Assembly (NCBI GenBank): GCA_028345955.1
Contig: JAOMEO010000001.1
Location: 144,536-208,535, forward strand
DNA length: 64,000 bases
Direction: 5' to 3'
Origin: Candidatus Thioglobus sp.
GTDB taxonomy: Bacteria; Pseudomonadota; Gammaproteobacteria; PS1; Pseudothioglobaceae
The notes below the pieces were generated by a model that saw only the letters and a list, made by a program, of their open reading frames with translations, made no database searches and had not been told where the DNA came from. The first letter of the stretch is position 1. Each line of letters begins with the position of its first letter. Shown here piece after piece: positions 20,531-32,014 of this stretch. The position numbers and the translations under genes were made by a program.

Positions 20531-21394
20531 CTAAACAGCAGCCGCACCACCAACAATCTCAGAAATCTCCTGAGTTATTGCAGCCTGCCTTGCCTTATTG
20601 TAAATTAACCCTAACTCTTTAATCATATCTCCAGCATTGTCAGTTGCACTCTTCATCGCAATCATACGGGATGATTGTTCACAAGCCATATTTTCAACAA
20701 TGCCTTGGTAAACCAAGGCTTCGATATAGCGAATCAACAATGCAGTTAATGCATCTTCGGCATCTGGTTCGTAGATGTAATCCCAGTAGTGGTCCATGCC
20801 TTCAGTCTCTGTGATCTCCATTGGCACAATTTGTTTAACAGTAGGAACTTGAGTCATGGTATTTTCAAACATGTTGTAAGCAATCATGATTTGATTAAGC
20901 TCGCCTGCATCATAACGGTCTAACATGACTTTAATCACACCTAAAAGGTCATCAAAGCGAGGTATGTCTCCAATATCAGTCAAAACAGATGCAATGTTTA
21001 GGCCAGTATTTTTGAAGAATGAGGTGGCCTTTTTACCAATCGTACAGAGCTCAATTTCAATACTGTCTGATTGCCAAACGGTTATATCTTTCAAAAGACT
21101 TCTAAACAAATTGTTGTTTAAACCACCACAAAGACCTCTATCACTTGAGATAACAATAACTCCAATACGCTTAAGGTCACCAGAGGTTGTCATATAGGGA
21201 TGCTTAAACTCAGAATGGGCATGAGTTAAGTGTCCAATAACCTTAAGAATTTTTTCAGAATACGGACGCGAAGCCCGCATCCTATCCTGTGCTTTTTTCA
21301 TCTTAGAAGCAGCAACCATTTCCATGGCTGAAGTAATCTTCTGAGTATTTTGAATACTCGAGATTTGCGTCCTAATTTCCTTACCTACTGCCAT
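20531..21394 (-). CDS. atpG: F0F1 ATP synthase subunit gamma
   Basis: [50 protein letters not shown]. Confidence 0.98.
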   Translation of the reverse strand: MAVGKEIRTQISSIQNTQKITSAMEMVAASKMKKAQDRMRASRPYSEKILKVIGHLTHAHSEFKHPYMTTSGDLKRIGVIVISSDRGLCGGLNNNLFRSLLKDITVWQSDSIEIELCTIGKKATSFFKNTGLNIASVLTDIGDIPRFDDLLGVIKVMLDRYDAGELNQIMIAYNMFENTMTQVPTVKQIVPMEITETEGMDHYWDYIYEPDAEDALTALLIRYIEALVYQGIVENMACEQSSRMIAMKSATDNAGDMIKELGLIYNKARQAAITQEISEIVGGAAAV

Positions 21395-21400
21395 AGTTTT

Positions 21401-22942
21401 CTACCAAGTATTGTTAGCCTTAAAGTCATCAATTGCTGCTTGAAGTTCTGCAGCAATGTCGTCGTTGTAATCGCCAGACTCATTGATTTTAGCCATCAAG
21501 TCAGCTTGGTTTGCATTCATATATGCCAAAAGTGAAGCTTCAAAATCAACCACTTTATTAACTTCAACATCGTCCAAAGCGCCACAGTTTGCAGCAAAAA
21601 GCGACGCTGCAGTTTCAGCAACATTCAGAGGCGAGTATTGTGCTTGTTTCATCAGCTCAGTAACACGTTGACCACGATCAATTTGTGCTTTGGTTTCTGA
21701 ATCAAGGTCTGATGCAAACTGAGCAAATGCAGCTAGCTCTCGGTACTGTGCCAAATCTAGACGTATACCTCCGCCTAACTTCTTAATAGATTTAGTCTGG
21801 GCAGCACCACCAACTCGCGATACTGAAAGACCAGCATTAATCGCAGGACGAATGCCGGCGTTAAAAAGGTCAGTCTCTAAAAAGATCTGACCATCTGTAA
21901 TTGAAATGACGTTTGTTGGAACGAAAGCTGATACGTCGCCCGCTTGTGTCTCAATAATTGGTAGCGCTGTTAAAGAACCCGTCTTACCCTTAACTTTACC
22001 ATTAGTTATTTTTTCTACATAATCGGCATTCACGCGTGATGCTCTTTCTAATAAACGAGAGTGCAAATAGAATACGTCTCCTGGGTACGCTTCACGACCT
22101 GGTGGGCGCCTCAAAAGAAGTGACACTTGTCGATAAGCCCAAGCTTGTTTAGTTAAGTCGTCATAAATAATAAGGGCGTCTTCACCACGGTCACGAAAAT
22201 ACTCACCCATTGCACAACCAGCATATGGAGCAATATACTGAAGCGCTGCAGAATCTGATGCAGATGCAGAAACAATAATAGTATGCTCAAGTGCGCCGTG
22301 TTCTTCTAGCTTAAGAGCAACTGCTGCAACTGAAGAGGCTTTCTGACCGATAGCAACATAAATACATTTAACGCCAGTACCCTTTTGATTAATAATGGTA
22401 TCTATAGCAACTGCTGTTTTACCTGTTTGACGGTCACCAATAATCAACTCACGCTGCCCGCGACCAATTGGCACCATTGAGTCAATAGCCTTAATGCCTG
22501 TTTGTATGGGTTGACTAACTGATTGTCTTTCAATTACACCTGGAGCAACAACCTCAAGTGGGCGAGAGTCGGAAGCTTTGATTTCACCCTTACCTTCAAG
22601 ATCAAATCCAAGTGGGTTGACCACGCGACCTAGAAGTTCACTACCAACTGGTACTTCCATAATTCGATTTGTACACTTAACCGTGTCACCCTCTGATATA
22701 TGAAGGTAGTCACCTAGAACAACCGCACCAACTGAATCTTGCTCAAGGTTAAGCGCTAGACCAAAAGTGTTACCGGGGAATTCTAGCATCTCACCGAACT
22801 GTGCATCAGCTAAACCATGAATACGAACGATTCCATCACTTACGCTGATTACTGTGCCTTCTGTGCGGGCTTCTGCTGAAAAGTCAAAACCCTCTATTTC
22901 TTTTTTAATTAAATCACTGATTTCAGAAGCGTTTAATTGCAT
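21401..22942 (-). CDS. atpA: F0F1 ATP synthase subunit alpha
   Basis: [39 protein letters not shown]. Confidence 0.99.
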   Translation of the reverse strand: MQLNASEISDLIKKEIEGFDFSAEARTEGTVISVSDGIVRIHGLADAQFGEMLEFPGNTFGLALNLEQDSVGAVVLGDYLHISEGDTVKCTNRIMEVPVGSELLGRVVNPLGFDLEGKGEIKASDSRPLEVVAPGVIERQSVSQPIQTGIKAIDSMVPIGRGQRELIIGDRQTGKTAVAIDTIINQKGTGVKCIYVAIGQKASSVAAVALKLEEHGALEHTIIVSASASDSAALQYIAPYAGCAMGEYFRDRGEDALIIYDDLTKQAWAYRQVSLLLRRPPGREAYPGDVFYLHSRLLERASRVNADYVEKITNGKVKGKTGSLTALPIIETQAGDVSAFVPTNVISITDGQIFLETDLFNAGIRPAINAGLSVSRVGGAAQTKSIKKLGGGIRLDLAQYRELAAFAQFASDLDSETKAQIDRGQRVTELMKQAQYSPLNVAETAASLFAANCGALDDVEVNKVVDFEASLLAYMNANQADLMAKINESGDYNDDIAAELQAAIDDFKANNTW

Positions 22943-22963
22943 AACTAACCTCTCTATATATAA

Positions 22964-23512
22964 TTAATTTACAGACAAGCACACGCTTAACGCGTCTACT
23001 TTTGCCTTAATTGATGTATCGATTACTTTGTCGCCTTCCTTAATAATCACACCACCTTTTAGTGTCTCATCAACGATAGTGTCGACAGTTACTGTTGTTT
23101 TGTGCTTGCTTGTCAAATCATCAACGATTGCCTTTTTTTCAGCCTCAGTTAACTCAAATGCACTCACAACTTGAAAACTCTTACTCTGATTTGCGTTAGA
23201 GACAGCGGACTCAAATGCAGAAGAAATACTGCCCAATGCGTCTGTACGTCCATTATTAAGAATAAGATTTATTAGTGCTGACTCTTGTTTGCTCAATTCC
23301 CTGGAAGTTGCTTTTTCAAGTAGTACACAAATCAATTCAACCTTTTGATCCTTGCTTTTGCTAGGGGATGCAACGAAGGCTTGAGTAGCGTCATCAGCCA
23401 TAATTGCACTAGCAGTGCTCAATAGTTCGCTCCACTCCGATAGTGAGCTATTCTCCTCTGCAATTTCAAAAATCGCTTGTGCGTAAGGCTTGGCAATTGT
23501 TGATAGTTCCAT
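22964..23512 (-). CDS. atpH: F0F1 ATP synthase subunit delta
   Basis: AKPYAQAIFEIAEE...VDETLKGGVIIKEGDKVIDTSIKAKVDAL. Confidence 0.96.
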   Translation of the reverse strand: MELSTIAKPYAQAIFEIAEENSSLSEWSELLSTASAIMADDATQAFVASPSKSKDQKVELICVLLEKATSRELSKQESALINLILNNGRTDALGSISSAFESAVSNANQSKSFQVVSAFELTEAEKKAIVDDLTSKHKTTVTVDTIVDETLKGGVIIKEGDKVIDTSIKAKVDALSVCLSVN

Positions 23513-23521
23513 AGCTCTAAC

Positions 23522-23992
23522 CTATAGTGATTTAGAAAGTTTGGAAAGCATGTCTTTATGCGTCTTGGCATCAACTTCTTTCTCTAAGACAGAATTAACG
23601 CCCCGCATAACTAAAGTTGAAACTTGGCCTTTTAGTTCATTACGTGCTTTGACAATTTCTTGATCAAGCTCAGCCTTCGCATGCACTTTAATCTTGTCCG
23701 CCTCTTCAGAGGCCGCACCTTTAGCATTATCAATCATGACGTTTGCTTGTTTGTCTGCATTAGCAATAATATCAGCTGCTTGGTTTTTAGTGTTGGCTAG
23801 TAGCTCTTCAGAATTTTGCTTAGCTTGTGCATGCTCTTCTTTACCACGCTCAGCTGCTTGAAGACCATCTTCAATGCTCTTCTTACGTGCAGCCATCGCT
23901 TCAACAAGTGGTGGCCAGATAAACTTCATACAAAACCAGACAAACATCGCAAACATGATTGTTTCTCCGACTAGCGTAAGGTTAATATTCAT
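23522..23992 (-). CDS. atpF: F0F1 ATP synthase subunit b
   Basis: [44 protein letters not shown]. Confidence 0.97.
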   Translation of the reverse strand: MNINLTLVGETIMFAMFVWFCMKFIWPPLVEAMAARKKSIEDGLQAAERGKEEHAQAKQNSEELLANTKNQAADIIANADKQANVMIDNAKGAASEEADKIKVHAKAELDQEIVKARNELKGQVSTLVMRGVNSVLEKEVDAKTHKDMLSKLSKSL

Positions 23993-24024
23993 AGCTAAAT
24001 ACCTTTATTTATTAAAAAAACAAA

Positions 24025-24270
<246 letters not shown>

Positions 24271-24302
24271 TTACTCCTACATATAAAAACTACTAAAAAA
24301 AA

Positions 24303-25483
<1,181 letters not shown>

Positions 25484-25692
25484 TTTTTTCCCCTTTTTTT
25501 TCGATAACTACCCTGCCCGATACACAAACGCAACATTATACAATCTTACGCTAAAGAGTCAAGCCTTCCAAGTATAAATTATTGACTACGAATCAACTTT
25601 TTTGTGGCCAATATAGCCATTCTTAAAAGATATTAAAATCTGTTTTTTTTATAAACACATTGTGAGTCTGGATTAGTTTGAAGTTGGACTAT

Positions 25693-27354
25693 TTAAACAC
25701 TTGCTTTAATCATTTCTGCTGCAGCTATTCTTGTTTTTTCACTGATTTTAATTCCACCTAAAATTCGAGCTACTTCATCGGTTCGTTGTTCCTGATTGAG
25801 TGCTGAGACTTGTGTAAATGTTGAGCCACTTTGTTGAATCTTGATAACCTTCAAGTGCTCTTTTCCTTGAGCAGCAACTTGTGCCAGATGGGTGACACAA
25901 ATAATTTGATATCGATCCGATAGCTTTTTAAGAAGCTGTCCAACAATTTCTGCAACCGAACCACTAATACCAACATCAACCTCATCAAAAACGATGCTTG
26001 GTGTAAGCTCGGTTTTACTAGTTACTACTGACAGTGCCAGTGAGATGCGTGACAACTCTCCTCCAGAAGCTACCTTGCTTAAAGGCTTAAGATCTTGGCC
26101 GACATTGGTTTTCACATGAATAATAATTTCTTCGTTTCCATTTGACCTTATTGAATCTTTATAAGAATTAAGACAAAAGAGAATCTCACTGCCTGGCATG
26201 CCTAAGTCTTGCATTAAGTCAGTCACTTTTTCTGAAAGAGACACACTGGCACGTTGTCTTTTCTCACTCAGTCTTTTTGATTTTTTGAAGTAGTTTTTTT
26301 CGAGCTGCTTCTGTTTTATCAATAATTCTTCTAACTTATGAGAAGAAGTGTCGAATGCATTGAGTTGATTTTGAATACTATTTTGTGCATTTAATAATTC
26401 TGGAATTTGACAACGATGTTTTCTACCCAAGTCATGCAAAATATTAATTCTTGTCTCCAAATCATTGACATTAGCTTCTTGACCGCTTACTTTACTTAGA
26501 TAATTCGTTAAATCATAAATACTTTCTTGAACTTGAACTTGAGCATTTGACAACAAAGATTGAATTATCTCCAGACGATCGTCAAACTCTCTCGCTTGGC
26601 GGATAACATCTTCTGCCTCTATCAAAACATTATTTACACCCAATTCATCATCCAGAGATTCAAGTATCTTAGAAATTTTTTCAATCAACAAACTGGCATT
26701 ACTTGATATTTTGTAGTTATTTTCGATGCTATTTAATTCATCTTGGTCAAGCTGACACTGAATAAGCTCCTCAAGCTGATGATTTAATAAGTCTTTTTGT
26801 GCAGACAAAAGCTCATTACTGTTTTTCAAATCATCAACCTCTTGTAAGACTTGTCTGTAGCCATGAACAATGGTATTGATCTCTTTACAAAGATTATGAG
26901 TATCCGCAAAGTCATCTAGAATAATACGATGCTGGTGATTACGTAGTAGCAGTTGATGTTCATTTTGACCATGCATATCGATCAAATGACTACCAACATG
27001 TCTCAAAGTTGACAAAGTCACATTACTTCCATTCACATAAGCCCTAGACTTACCATCAGATCCTAAAACTCTCCTCAAAATACATTCATTGCCATCTTCC
27101 AAATCAAGATCTTCAAGGACAGACTGAATACTTTGATTACCTTCAAGACTAAATGTTGCAATAATTTCTGCTTTACTTTTCCCATGTCGTACCAACGCAG
27201 CATCTGAACGTCCACCGATAGCTAAGTTGAGTGCTTGAACTATGATTGATTTACCAGCGCCCGTTTCTCCAGTTACAACAGTCATACCATGTAGAAACTC
27301 TATATTTAGGTCTTCTACAACCACTAAATTTTTTACAAATAGTTGATCTAGCAT
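25693..27354 (-). CDS. recN: DNA repair protein RecN
   Basis: MLDQLFVKNLVVVEDLNIEF..TVVTGETGAGKSIIVQALNLAIGGR; SGGELSRISLALSVV. Confidence 0.97.
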   Translation of the reverse strand: MLDQLFVKNLVVVEDLNIEFLHGMTVVTGETGAGKSIIVQALNLAIGGRSDAALVRHGKSKAEIIATFSLEGNQSIQSVLEDLDLEDGNECILRRVLGSDGKSRAYVNGSNVTLSTLRHVGSHLIDMHGQNEHQLLLRNHQHRIILDDFADTHNLCKEINTIVHGYRQVLQEVDDLKNSNELLSAQKDLLNHQLEELIQCQLDQDELNSIENNYKISSNASLLIEKISKILESLDDELGVNNVLIEAEDVIRQAREFDDRLEIIQSLLSNAQVQVQESIYDLTNYLSKVSGQEANVNDLETRINILHDLGRKHRCQIPELLNAQNSIQNQLNAFDTSSHKLEELLIKQKQLEKNYFKKSKRLSEKRQRASVSLSEKVTDLMQDLGMPGSEILFCLNSYKDSIRSNGNEEIIIHVKTNVGQDLKPLSKVASGGELSRISLALSVVTSKTELTPSIVFDEVDVGISGSVAEIVGQLLKKLSDRYQIICVTHLAQVAAQGKEHLKVIKIQQSGSTFTQVSALNQEQRTDEVARILGGIKISEKTRIAAAEMIKASV

Positions 27355-27366
27355 AGTTTAAGCGTC

Positions 27367-28185
27367 TTAAACTTTGTGACCCCAGTGCAACTTTGAACGA
27401 ATAATTTTAAAATAGTCATAGCCCTTTGGATGTATTAAGTGAATAAAATTATCATGTTGTCTAACACGAAGACTGTCTCCCAACAAAATTGAAAAAGAGG
27501 CTTGACCATCAAAGCTAACGGTAGCCTTGTCGTCTGAATCTATCAGTGAAATCAACACTTCACTTTCTCCATGAAGAATAAAGGGTCTATGGCTCATCGT
27601 ATGAGGACTTATTGATACCAAGCAAATCGTATTAACACTTGGGTGCATAATAGGCCCTCCGCTGGACAATGCATATGCAGTAGATCCAGTAGGTGTCGTC
27701 ACTATCATCCCATCTGCACGTTGTTTATTAACAAAATCACCATCAACGAATAATTCAAATTCAATCATTCTAGGGGTTTCATTGCGATGCACGACCACCT
27801 CATTGAAAGCCAAATGTTGAGATAAGATCTTGCCATCTCGCTCAACTTGACAGCTCAACAAAGCCCTTTCCTCTTTTATATACTCACCACTTAAAATGTC
27901 ACTTACTACAGTCATCATAGACTCAACAGAAACATCAGCTAAAAATCCGAGTCTGCCGAGATTAATACCAAGAATAGGGATGTTACTATCAACATAAGTT
28001 CTTGCTGAACTAAGAATTGAACCGTCACCACCGACAACAATAATCAAGTCTGCACTTTTCTCAATGGCTTTCTCATCTTCTACAAGTAACACACCTAGTT
28101 CTTTAAGAAAAGCACCTAACTCCCTTGCAGTTTCTTCACTGGTAATATCTTCTCGTTTAGTTATAATGCCAATTGTATTAAACAT
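27367..28185 (-). CDS. nadK: NAD kinase
   Basis: VVGGDGSILSSAR; GINLGRLGFLAD; TPTGSTAYALSSGGPI. Confidence 0.97.
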   Translation of the reverse strand: MFNTIGIITKREDITSEETARELGAFLKELGVLLVEDEKAIEKSADLIIVVGGDGSILSSARTYVDSNIPILGINLGRLGFLADVSVESMMTVVSDILSGEYIKEERALLSCQVERDGKILSQHLAFNEVVVHRNETPRMIEFELFVDGDFVNKQRADGMIVTTPTGSTAYALSSGGPIMHPSVNTICLVSISPHTMSHRPFILHGESEVLISLIDSDDKATVSFDGQASFSILLGDSLRVRQHDNFIHLIHPKGYDYFKIIRSKLHWGHKV

Positions 28186-28189
28186 AGGT

Positions 28190-28219
28190 CTTGAAATATT
28201 CGAAAGAGTGACTACATAA
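28190..28219 (+). promoter_or_regulatory. candidate sigma-32-like heat-shock promoter of grpE
   Basis: CTTGAAA (28190-28196), 15-nt spacer, CTACATAA (partial match to CCCCATnT), 30 bp upstream of grpE ATG. Confidence 0.35.
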
Positions 28220-28249
28220 CATGGTAAATATACATTAGTTTATTAAATA

Positions 28250-28795
28250 ATGACAAAAAAGAAAAAACAAAAACAGCAAAAAGAAGAGCATATTGAGACT
28301 AAAGACGAAGCTTCAATCACCAATGAAAAATCTCTTGATCTAGAAGCTCAGCTTGCTGAAGCCCAGCAATCAGCAAAAGATAATTGGGACAAGTTATTAC
28401 GCTCTCAAGCTGAAATGGAAAATCTAAAAAGACGTACTGCAAAAGACCTCGAAAAAGCTCATAAATATGCTTTGGATGGCTTTGTAAAAGCACTTTTAGA
28501 AGTGAAAGATTCACTATCTATGGGTCTCAAATCTGCAATGGATAAAAATGCAACCCTTGAACATACTATTGAAGGTCTAGAATTAACCAATAAAGTTTTT
28601 GACTTAACTCTCGAAAAGTTTGGAGTTGAAACCGTTGATCCCATGGGTGAGATATTTAATCCAGAGCTCCACGAAGCAGTTACTATGGTGCCAATGCCTG
28701 ACAAAAAATCAAACACGGTCCTAGAAGTTGTACAAGTAGGATTTACTCTTAATGATCGACTAGTTCGACCAGCAATGGTGATTGTTGTTCAATAA
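28250..28795 (+). CDS. grpE: nucleotide exchange factor GrpE
   Basis: [65 protein letters not shown]. Confidence 0.95.
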   Translation: MTKKKKQKQQKEEHIETKDEASITNEKSLDLEAQLAEAQQSAKDNWDKLLRSQAEMENLKRRTAKDLEKAHKYALDGFVKALLEVKDSLSMGLKSAMDKNATLEHTIEGLELTNKVFDLTLEKFGVETVDPMGEIFNPELHEAVTMVPMPDKKSNTVLEVVQVGFTLNDRLVRPAMVIVVQ

Positions 28796-28830
28796 ATAGG
28801 CAATATTCTAGTTTTTTATAAACTTCAGGA

Positions 28831-28877
28831 AAAAGCATTGTTTTTCGATAAAAAACAACAATAAATGCCTTTTTTTG
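28831..28877 (+). terminator. Rho-independent terminator-like hairpin after grpE
   Basis: gcattgttttt-cgata-aaaaacaa...tgc stem (about 8 bp inner helix plus gca/tgc outer) followed by TTTTTTT. Confidence 0.55.
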
Positions 28878-29050
28878 ACAAATATTCACCTTTATTATAC
28901 TTTTTTTACTTATTTTTCGCATTTATTTGGCATTATTTGACTAATTTGCCGCATTTTTATCAAAATATAGGCTTTTCTCATTAAAAATGAAGTTTTTAGG
29001 GTTAAATAATAGCATTTATCTTTAATATATTTGCTTGAGTTTATGTTGGC

Positions 29051-29079
29051 TTGACATATAACAAGCAATGCTTTATATT
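29051..29079 (+). promoter_or_regulatory. strong sigma-70-like promoter upstream of monooxygenase cluster
   Basis: TTGACA (29051-29056), 17-nt spacer, TATATT (29074-29079). Confidence 0.7.
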
Positions 29080-29166
29080 TTCTTCATACTCAAGTCGGCA
29101 GGCAGTGAGCAAAAAAAGGCGTGTGCCTAGTAAAGGATTTTTAGCAACTTAAATACGGAACAGTTT

Positions 29167-30012
29167 GTGCGTGACTTGGGAAAACACAATCTAAAGGTTG
29201 TATCTACTTTTTATACTAAAGATGGTACTGCCTTTAAATCTTACGGAGATCAAACTTCTTCTTTGATTTTTATTCATGGCGTTGGCATGAGGGGAGATGT
29301 GTGGTCTCCACAGGTTGAATACTTTTCTAACGACTATCAAGTTATAACATATGACTTTCTTGGCCATGGTGAAAGCCCTTTGCCCCCAGAAGAGCCCATA
29401 CTTGATCATTACGTGGAACAGCTTAACAATCTTCTCAAGTACCTTGACCTTTCTTTAATTTCTTTGGTGGGACATTCTATGGGAGCGCTCATCAGCGTTG
29501 CCTTTGCAATCAAGTACCCTGATAAAGTTAAAGCTCTTGTGCCAATAAATATTGCATTCAATCGAAGTAAAGAGGCTCAAAAAGAAGTCTTAAATAGAGC
29601 CAATAAAATCTTACAAACCAACAAAATACTTAATATTGAACAAACATTAGAACGCTGGTTTAAAAACAATACAAGCGCAGATGACTTAAAAAGGATAGAC
29701 AAAGTTCGTAACTGGTTAGCGAATACATCGCCACAAGGTTATGGCAGGGCTTATAGACTGTTTGCCTTATCTGACAAAGTTTTTCTAAATAAGCTATCCC
29801 GTTTAAGTCCTCCTGTACTATACTTAACGGGAGAGGAGGATCCAAATTCTACTCCCGCCATGTCCCAACAAATGGCAGAGGAAACGCCCAATGGTTCCAG
29901 CTACTCTCTTATTGGTGAAGCACATATGATGTCCTATATTGCAGCTGACAAAGTTAACCCAGTCATTGAACAATTTTTTATTGACTCCGAAAAAGAAAAT
30001 CCTGATGAATAA
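29167..30012 (+). CDS. alpha/beta hydrolase
   Basis: IFIHGVGMRGDVW, DFLGHGES, LVGHSMGALIS (GxSxG). GTG start as in ORF track. Confidence 0.9.
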   Translation: MRDLGKHNLKVVSTFYTKDGTAFKSYGDQTSSLIFIHGVGMRGDVWSPQVEYFSNDYQVITYDFLGHGESPLPPEEPILDHYVEQLNNLLKYLDLSLISLVGHSMGALISVAFAIKYPDKVKALVPINIAFNRSKEAQKEVLNRANKILQTNKILNIEQTLERWFKNNTSADDLKRIDKVRNWLANTSPQGYGRAYRLFALSDKVFLNKLSRLSPPVLYLTGEEDPNSTPAMSQQMAEETPNGSSYSLIGEAHMMSYIAADKVNPVIEQFFIDSEKENPDE

Positions 30013-30952
30013 AGAAGAAATGCGTAACTTCCGACAAGCGCTTGGTTCATTTCCAACTGGAGTTACTGTTGTCACAACTCTAGATAAAGACTCTAAACCG
30101 ATAGGTTTTACTGCCAATTCTTTTACTTCTGTTTCGCTTGAACCACATTTAATCCTAGTATGTATTGACAAAGCTTCTTTCAATATAGAGGCCTTTTCTA
30201 ATGGTAATTATTTCGCGGTCAGTATCCTCTCAGAAAGCCAACACCAAATTTCTAATACTTTTGCTCTCCCTGCAACAGATCGATTTGACCAGATTAACTG
30301 GGAGCCTAAAATCACTGGCAGCCCAATAATAAATGAATCCGTTGCATGGTTTGACTGCAAAAAGGATAGTTTTATAGACGCCGGTGACCATTTCATTCTT
30401 ATTGGACAAGTTCAGGCGTTCGATAGCTCAACACAGACACCATTGGTTTATTTGCGTGGAAATTATGTGAACCTAGGCCTTGAAAAGAAAATGCTACTAG
30501 CCATGGAGAACGAAGAAACTAAAATACTTGTTGGTGCACTAATTGAATGGCGCAAAAAGATATTCTTGCTCAAGGATGAATCAAACGACGTTCTATATTT
30601 TCCTTCAGCGACTAGGCTTGGTTCTGTTGATGACGATAACAGCCTTCTGGGAAAACTACAAAAACTAAAGATTTCAATCACTGAACATTACCTTTTCTCA
30701 GTTTTTGAAAACAGTGATGATAAAACTAGCCTCATATATTACCGCGCCCAAGTTGAAGACGGATCTTATGTCACTGCTGGTCAATTTTATGAGTTTGATA
30801 CGGTTCCCTTTGAACATCTCGCAGACGAACCGAGTAGAATAATGCTTAAACGCTATATTGTGGAGAGAGAATTAAACGCTTTTGGTATATTTGTTGGCAA
30901 AGAAACTGAAGGAAAAGTTGAGGCAATTACAAAAACAAACAATAATTTATAG
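30005..30952 (+). CDS. flavin reductase (HpaC/FMN reductase-like) with extra C-terminal domain of about 170 aa
   Basis: FRQALGSFPTGVTVVTTLDKDSKPIGFTANSFTSVSLEPHLILVCIDKAS; ATG at 30005 overlaps the hydrolase stop. C-terminal segment ETKILVGALIEWRKKIFLLKDES... is additional. Confidence 0.88.
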   Translation: MNKEEMRNFRQALGSFPTGVTVVTTLDKDSKPIGFTANSFTSVSLEPHLILVCIDKASFNIEAFSNGNYFAVSILSESQHQISNTFALPATDRFDQINWEPKITGSPIINESVAWFDCKKDSFIDAGDHFILIGQVQAFDSSTQTPLVYLRGNYVNLGLEKKMLLAMENEETKILVGALIEWRKKIFLLKDESNDVLYFPSATRLGSVDDDNSLLGKLQKLKISITEHYLFSVFENSDDKTSLIYYRAQVEDGSYVTAGQFYEFDTVPFEHLADEPSRIMLKRYIVERELNAFGIFVGKETEGKVEAITKTNNNL

Positions 30953-30960
30953 GATCTGAA

Positions 30961-31998
30961 ATGGACTTTTCTTTTTTTGCACATATGGAACGTATTGACA
31001 AGAGTCAATCTCAAACACGCCTCTATGAAGAATTTATCGAACTCTGCTTGTTGGCAGAAAAGGGTGGTTTTAGTACCATATGGAATGGTGAACATCACGG
31101 TATGAACTTCACTATTGCCCCTAACCCTTTCACTAATTTGGTTGACTTATCTCACCGTACAAACAGTATAAAACTTGGGACAGCGACCATTGTTGCGCCA
31201 TTCTGGCATCCAATCAAGTTAGCTGAAGAAACTGCAATGGCCGATATTATTACTAAAGGTCGTCTACAGCTTGGTCTCGCTAGGGGTGCATACTCCTTTG
31301 AATATGATAGGTTGGCTGATGGGATAGACCCTTTTAATGCTGGTGGTGCACTTCGAGAAATAGTGCCTGCAATTAAAGCAATTTGGAAGGGCGACTATGC
31401 ACATGATGGTGAGCACTGGTCTTTTCCAAAAACGACTAGCTCTCCTAAGCCATATCAAGACCCACACCCACCAATCTGGATTGCGGCAAGAGGTCAAAAT
31501 TCCCATGATTTTGCGCTAGAAAATGATTGTAATGTTCAAGTAACACCGCTATGGTTAGGTGACGAAGAAGTTGAATCTTTGATGGAACGATTTAACAAAG
31601 CCTGTGAATCGTACCCTACAAAACCAAGGCCTAAAATAATGGTACTTCGCCACACTTTTGTAGCTGAAACAGAAACAGAATTAGTTCAAGGCGCAAAAGA
31701 TGTTTCCAGGTTCTATTGTTACTTCGGAGCCTGGTTCAAGAACGAAAGACCCATTGAACAAGGACTTATTAAAAAACTTAGTGAAGAAGAAATGTCAAAA
31801 ATTGAGATGTATTCACCTGAAAATATGCGTAAAAATAGTATTATTGGTACACCTGAGGAAGTTATTAAGCGAATTAAATTCTGCGAAAAACTTGGCTATG
31901 ATGAATACAGCTATTGGGTTGATAGCAGCATGAGCTTTGATAAGAAAAAGAAATCGTTAGAACTTTTTATTAATAAAGTAATGCCAGAATTTACTTAA
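30961..31998 (+). CDS. luciferase-like (LLM class) flavin-dependent monooxygenase
   Basis: AEKGGFSTIWNGEHHG; LGTATIVAPFWHPIKLAEETAMADIITKGRLQLGLARG. Confidence 0.92.
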   Translation: MDFSFFAHMERIDKSQSQTRLYEEFIELCLLAEKGGFSTIWNGEHHGMNFTIAPNPFTNLVDLSHRTNSIKLGTATIVAPFWHPIKLAEETAMADIITKGRLQLGLARGAYSFEYDRLADGIDPFNAGGALREIVPAIKAIWKGDYAHDGEHWSFPKTTSSPKPYQDPHPPIWIAARGQNSHDFALENDCNVQVTPLWLGDEEVESLMERFNKACESYPTKPRPKIMVLRHTFVAETETELVQGAKDVSRFYCYFGAWFKNERPIEQGLIKKLSEEEMSKIEMYSPENMRKNSIIGTPEEVIKRIKFCEKLGYDEYSYWVDSSMSFDKKKKSLELFINKVMPEFT

Positions 31999-32014
31999 GA
32001 AAAAAGGAAGCCGA

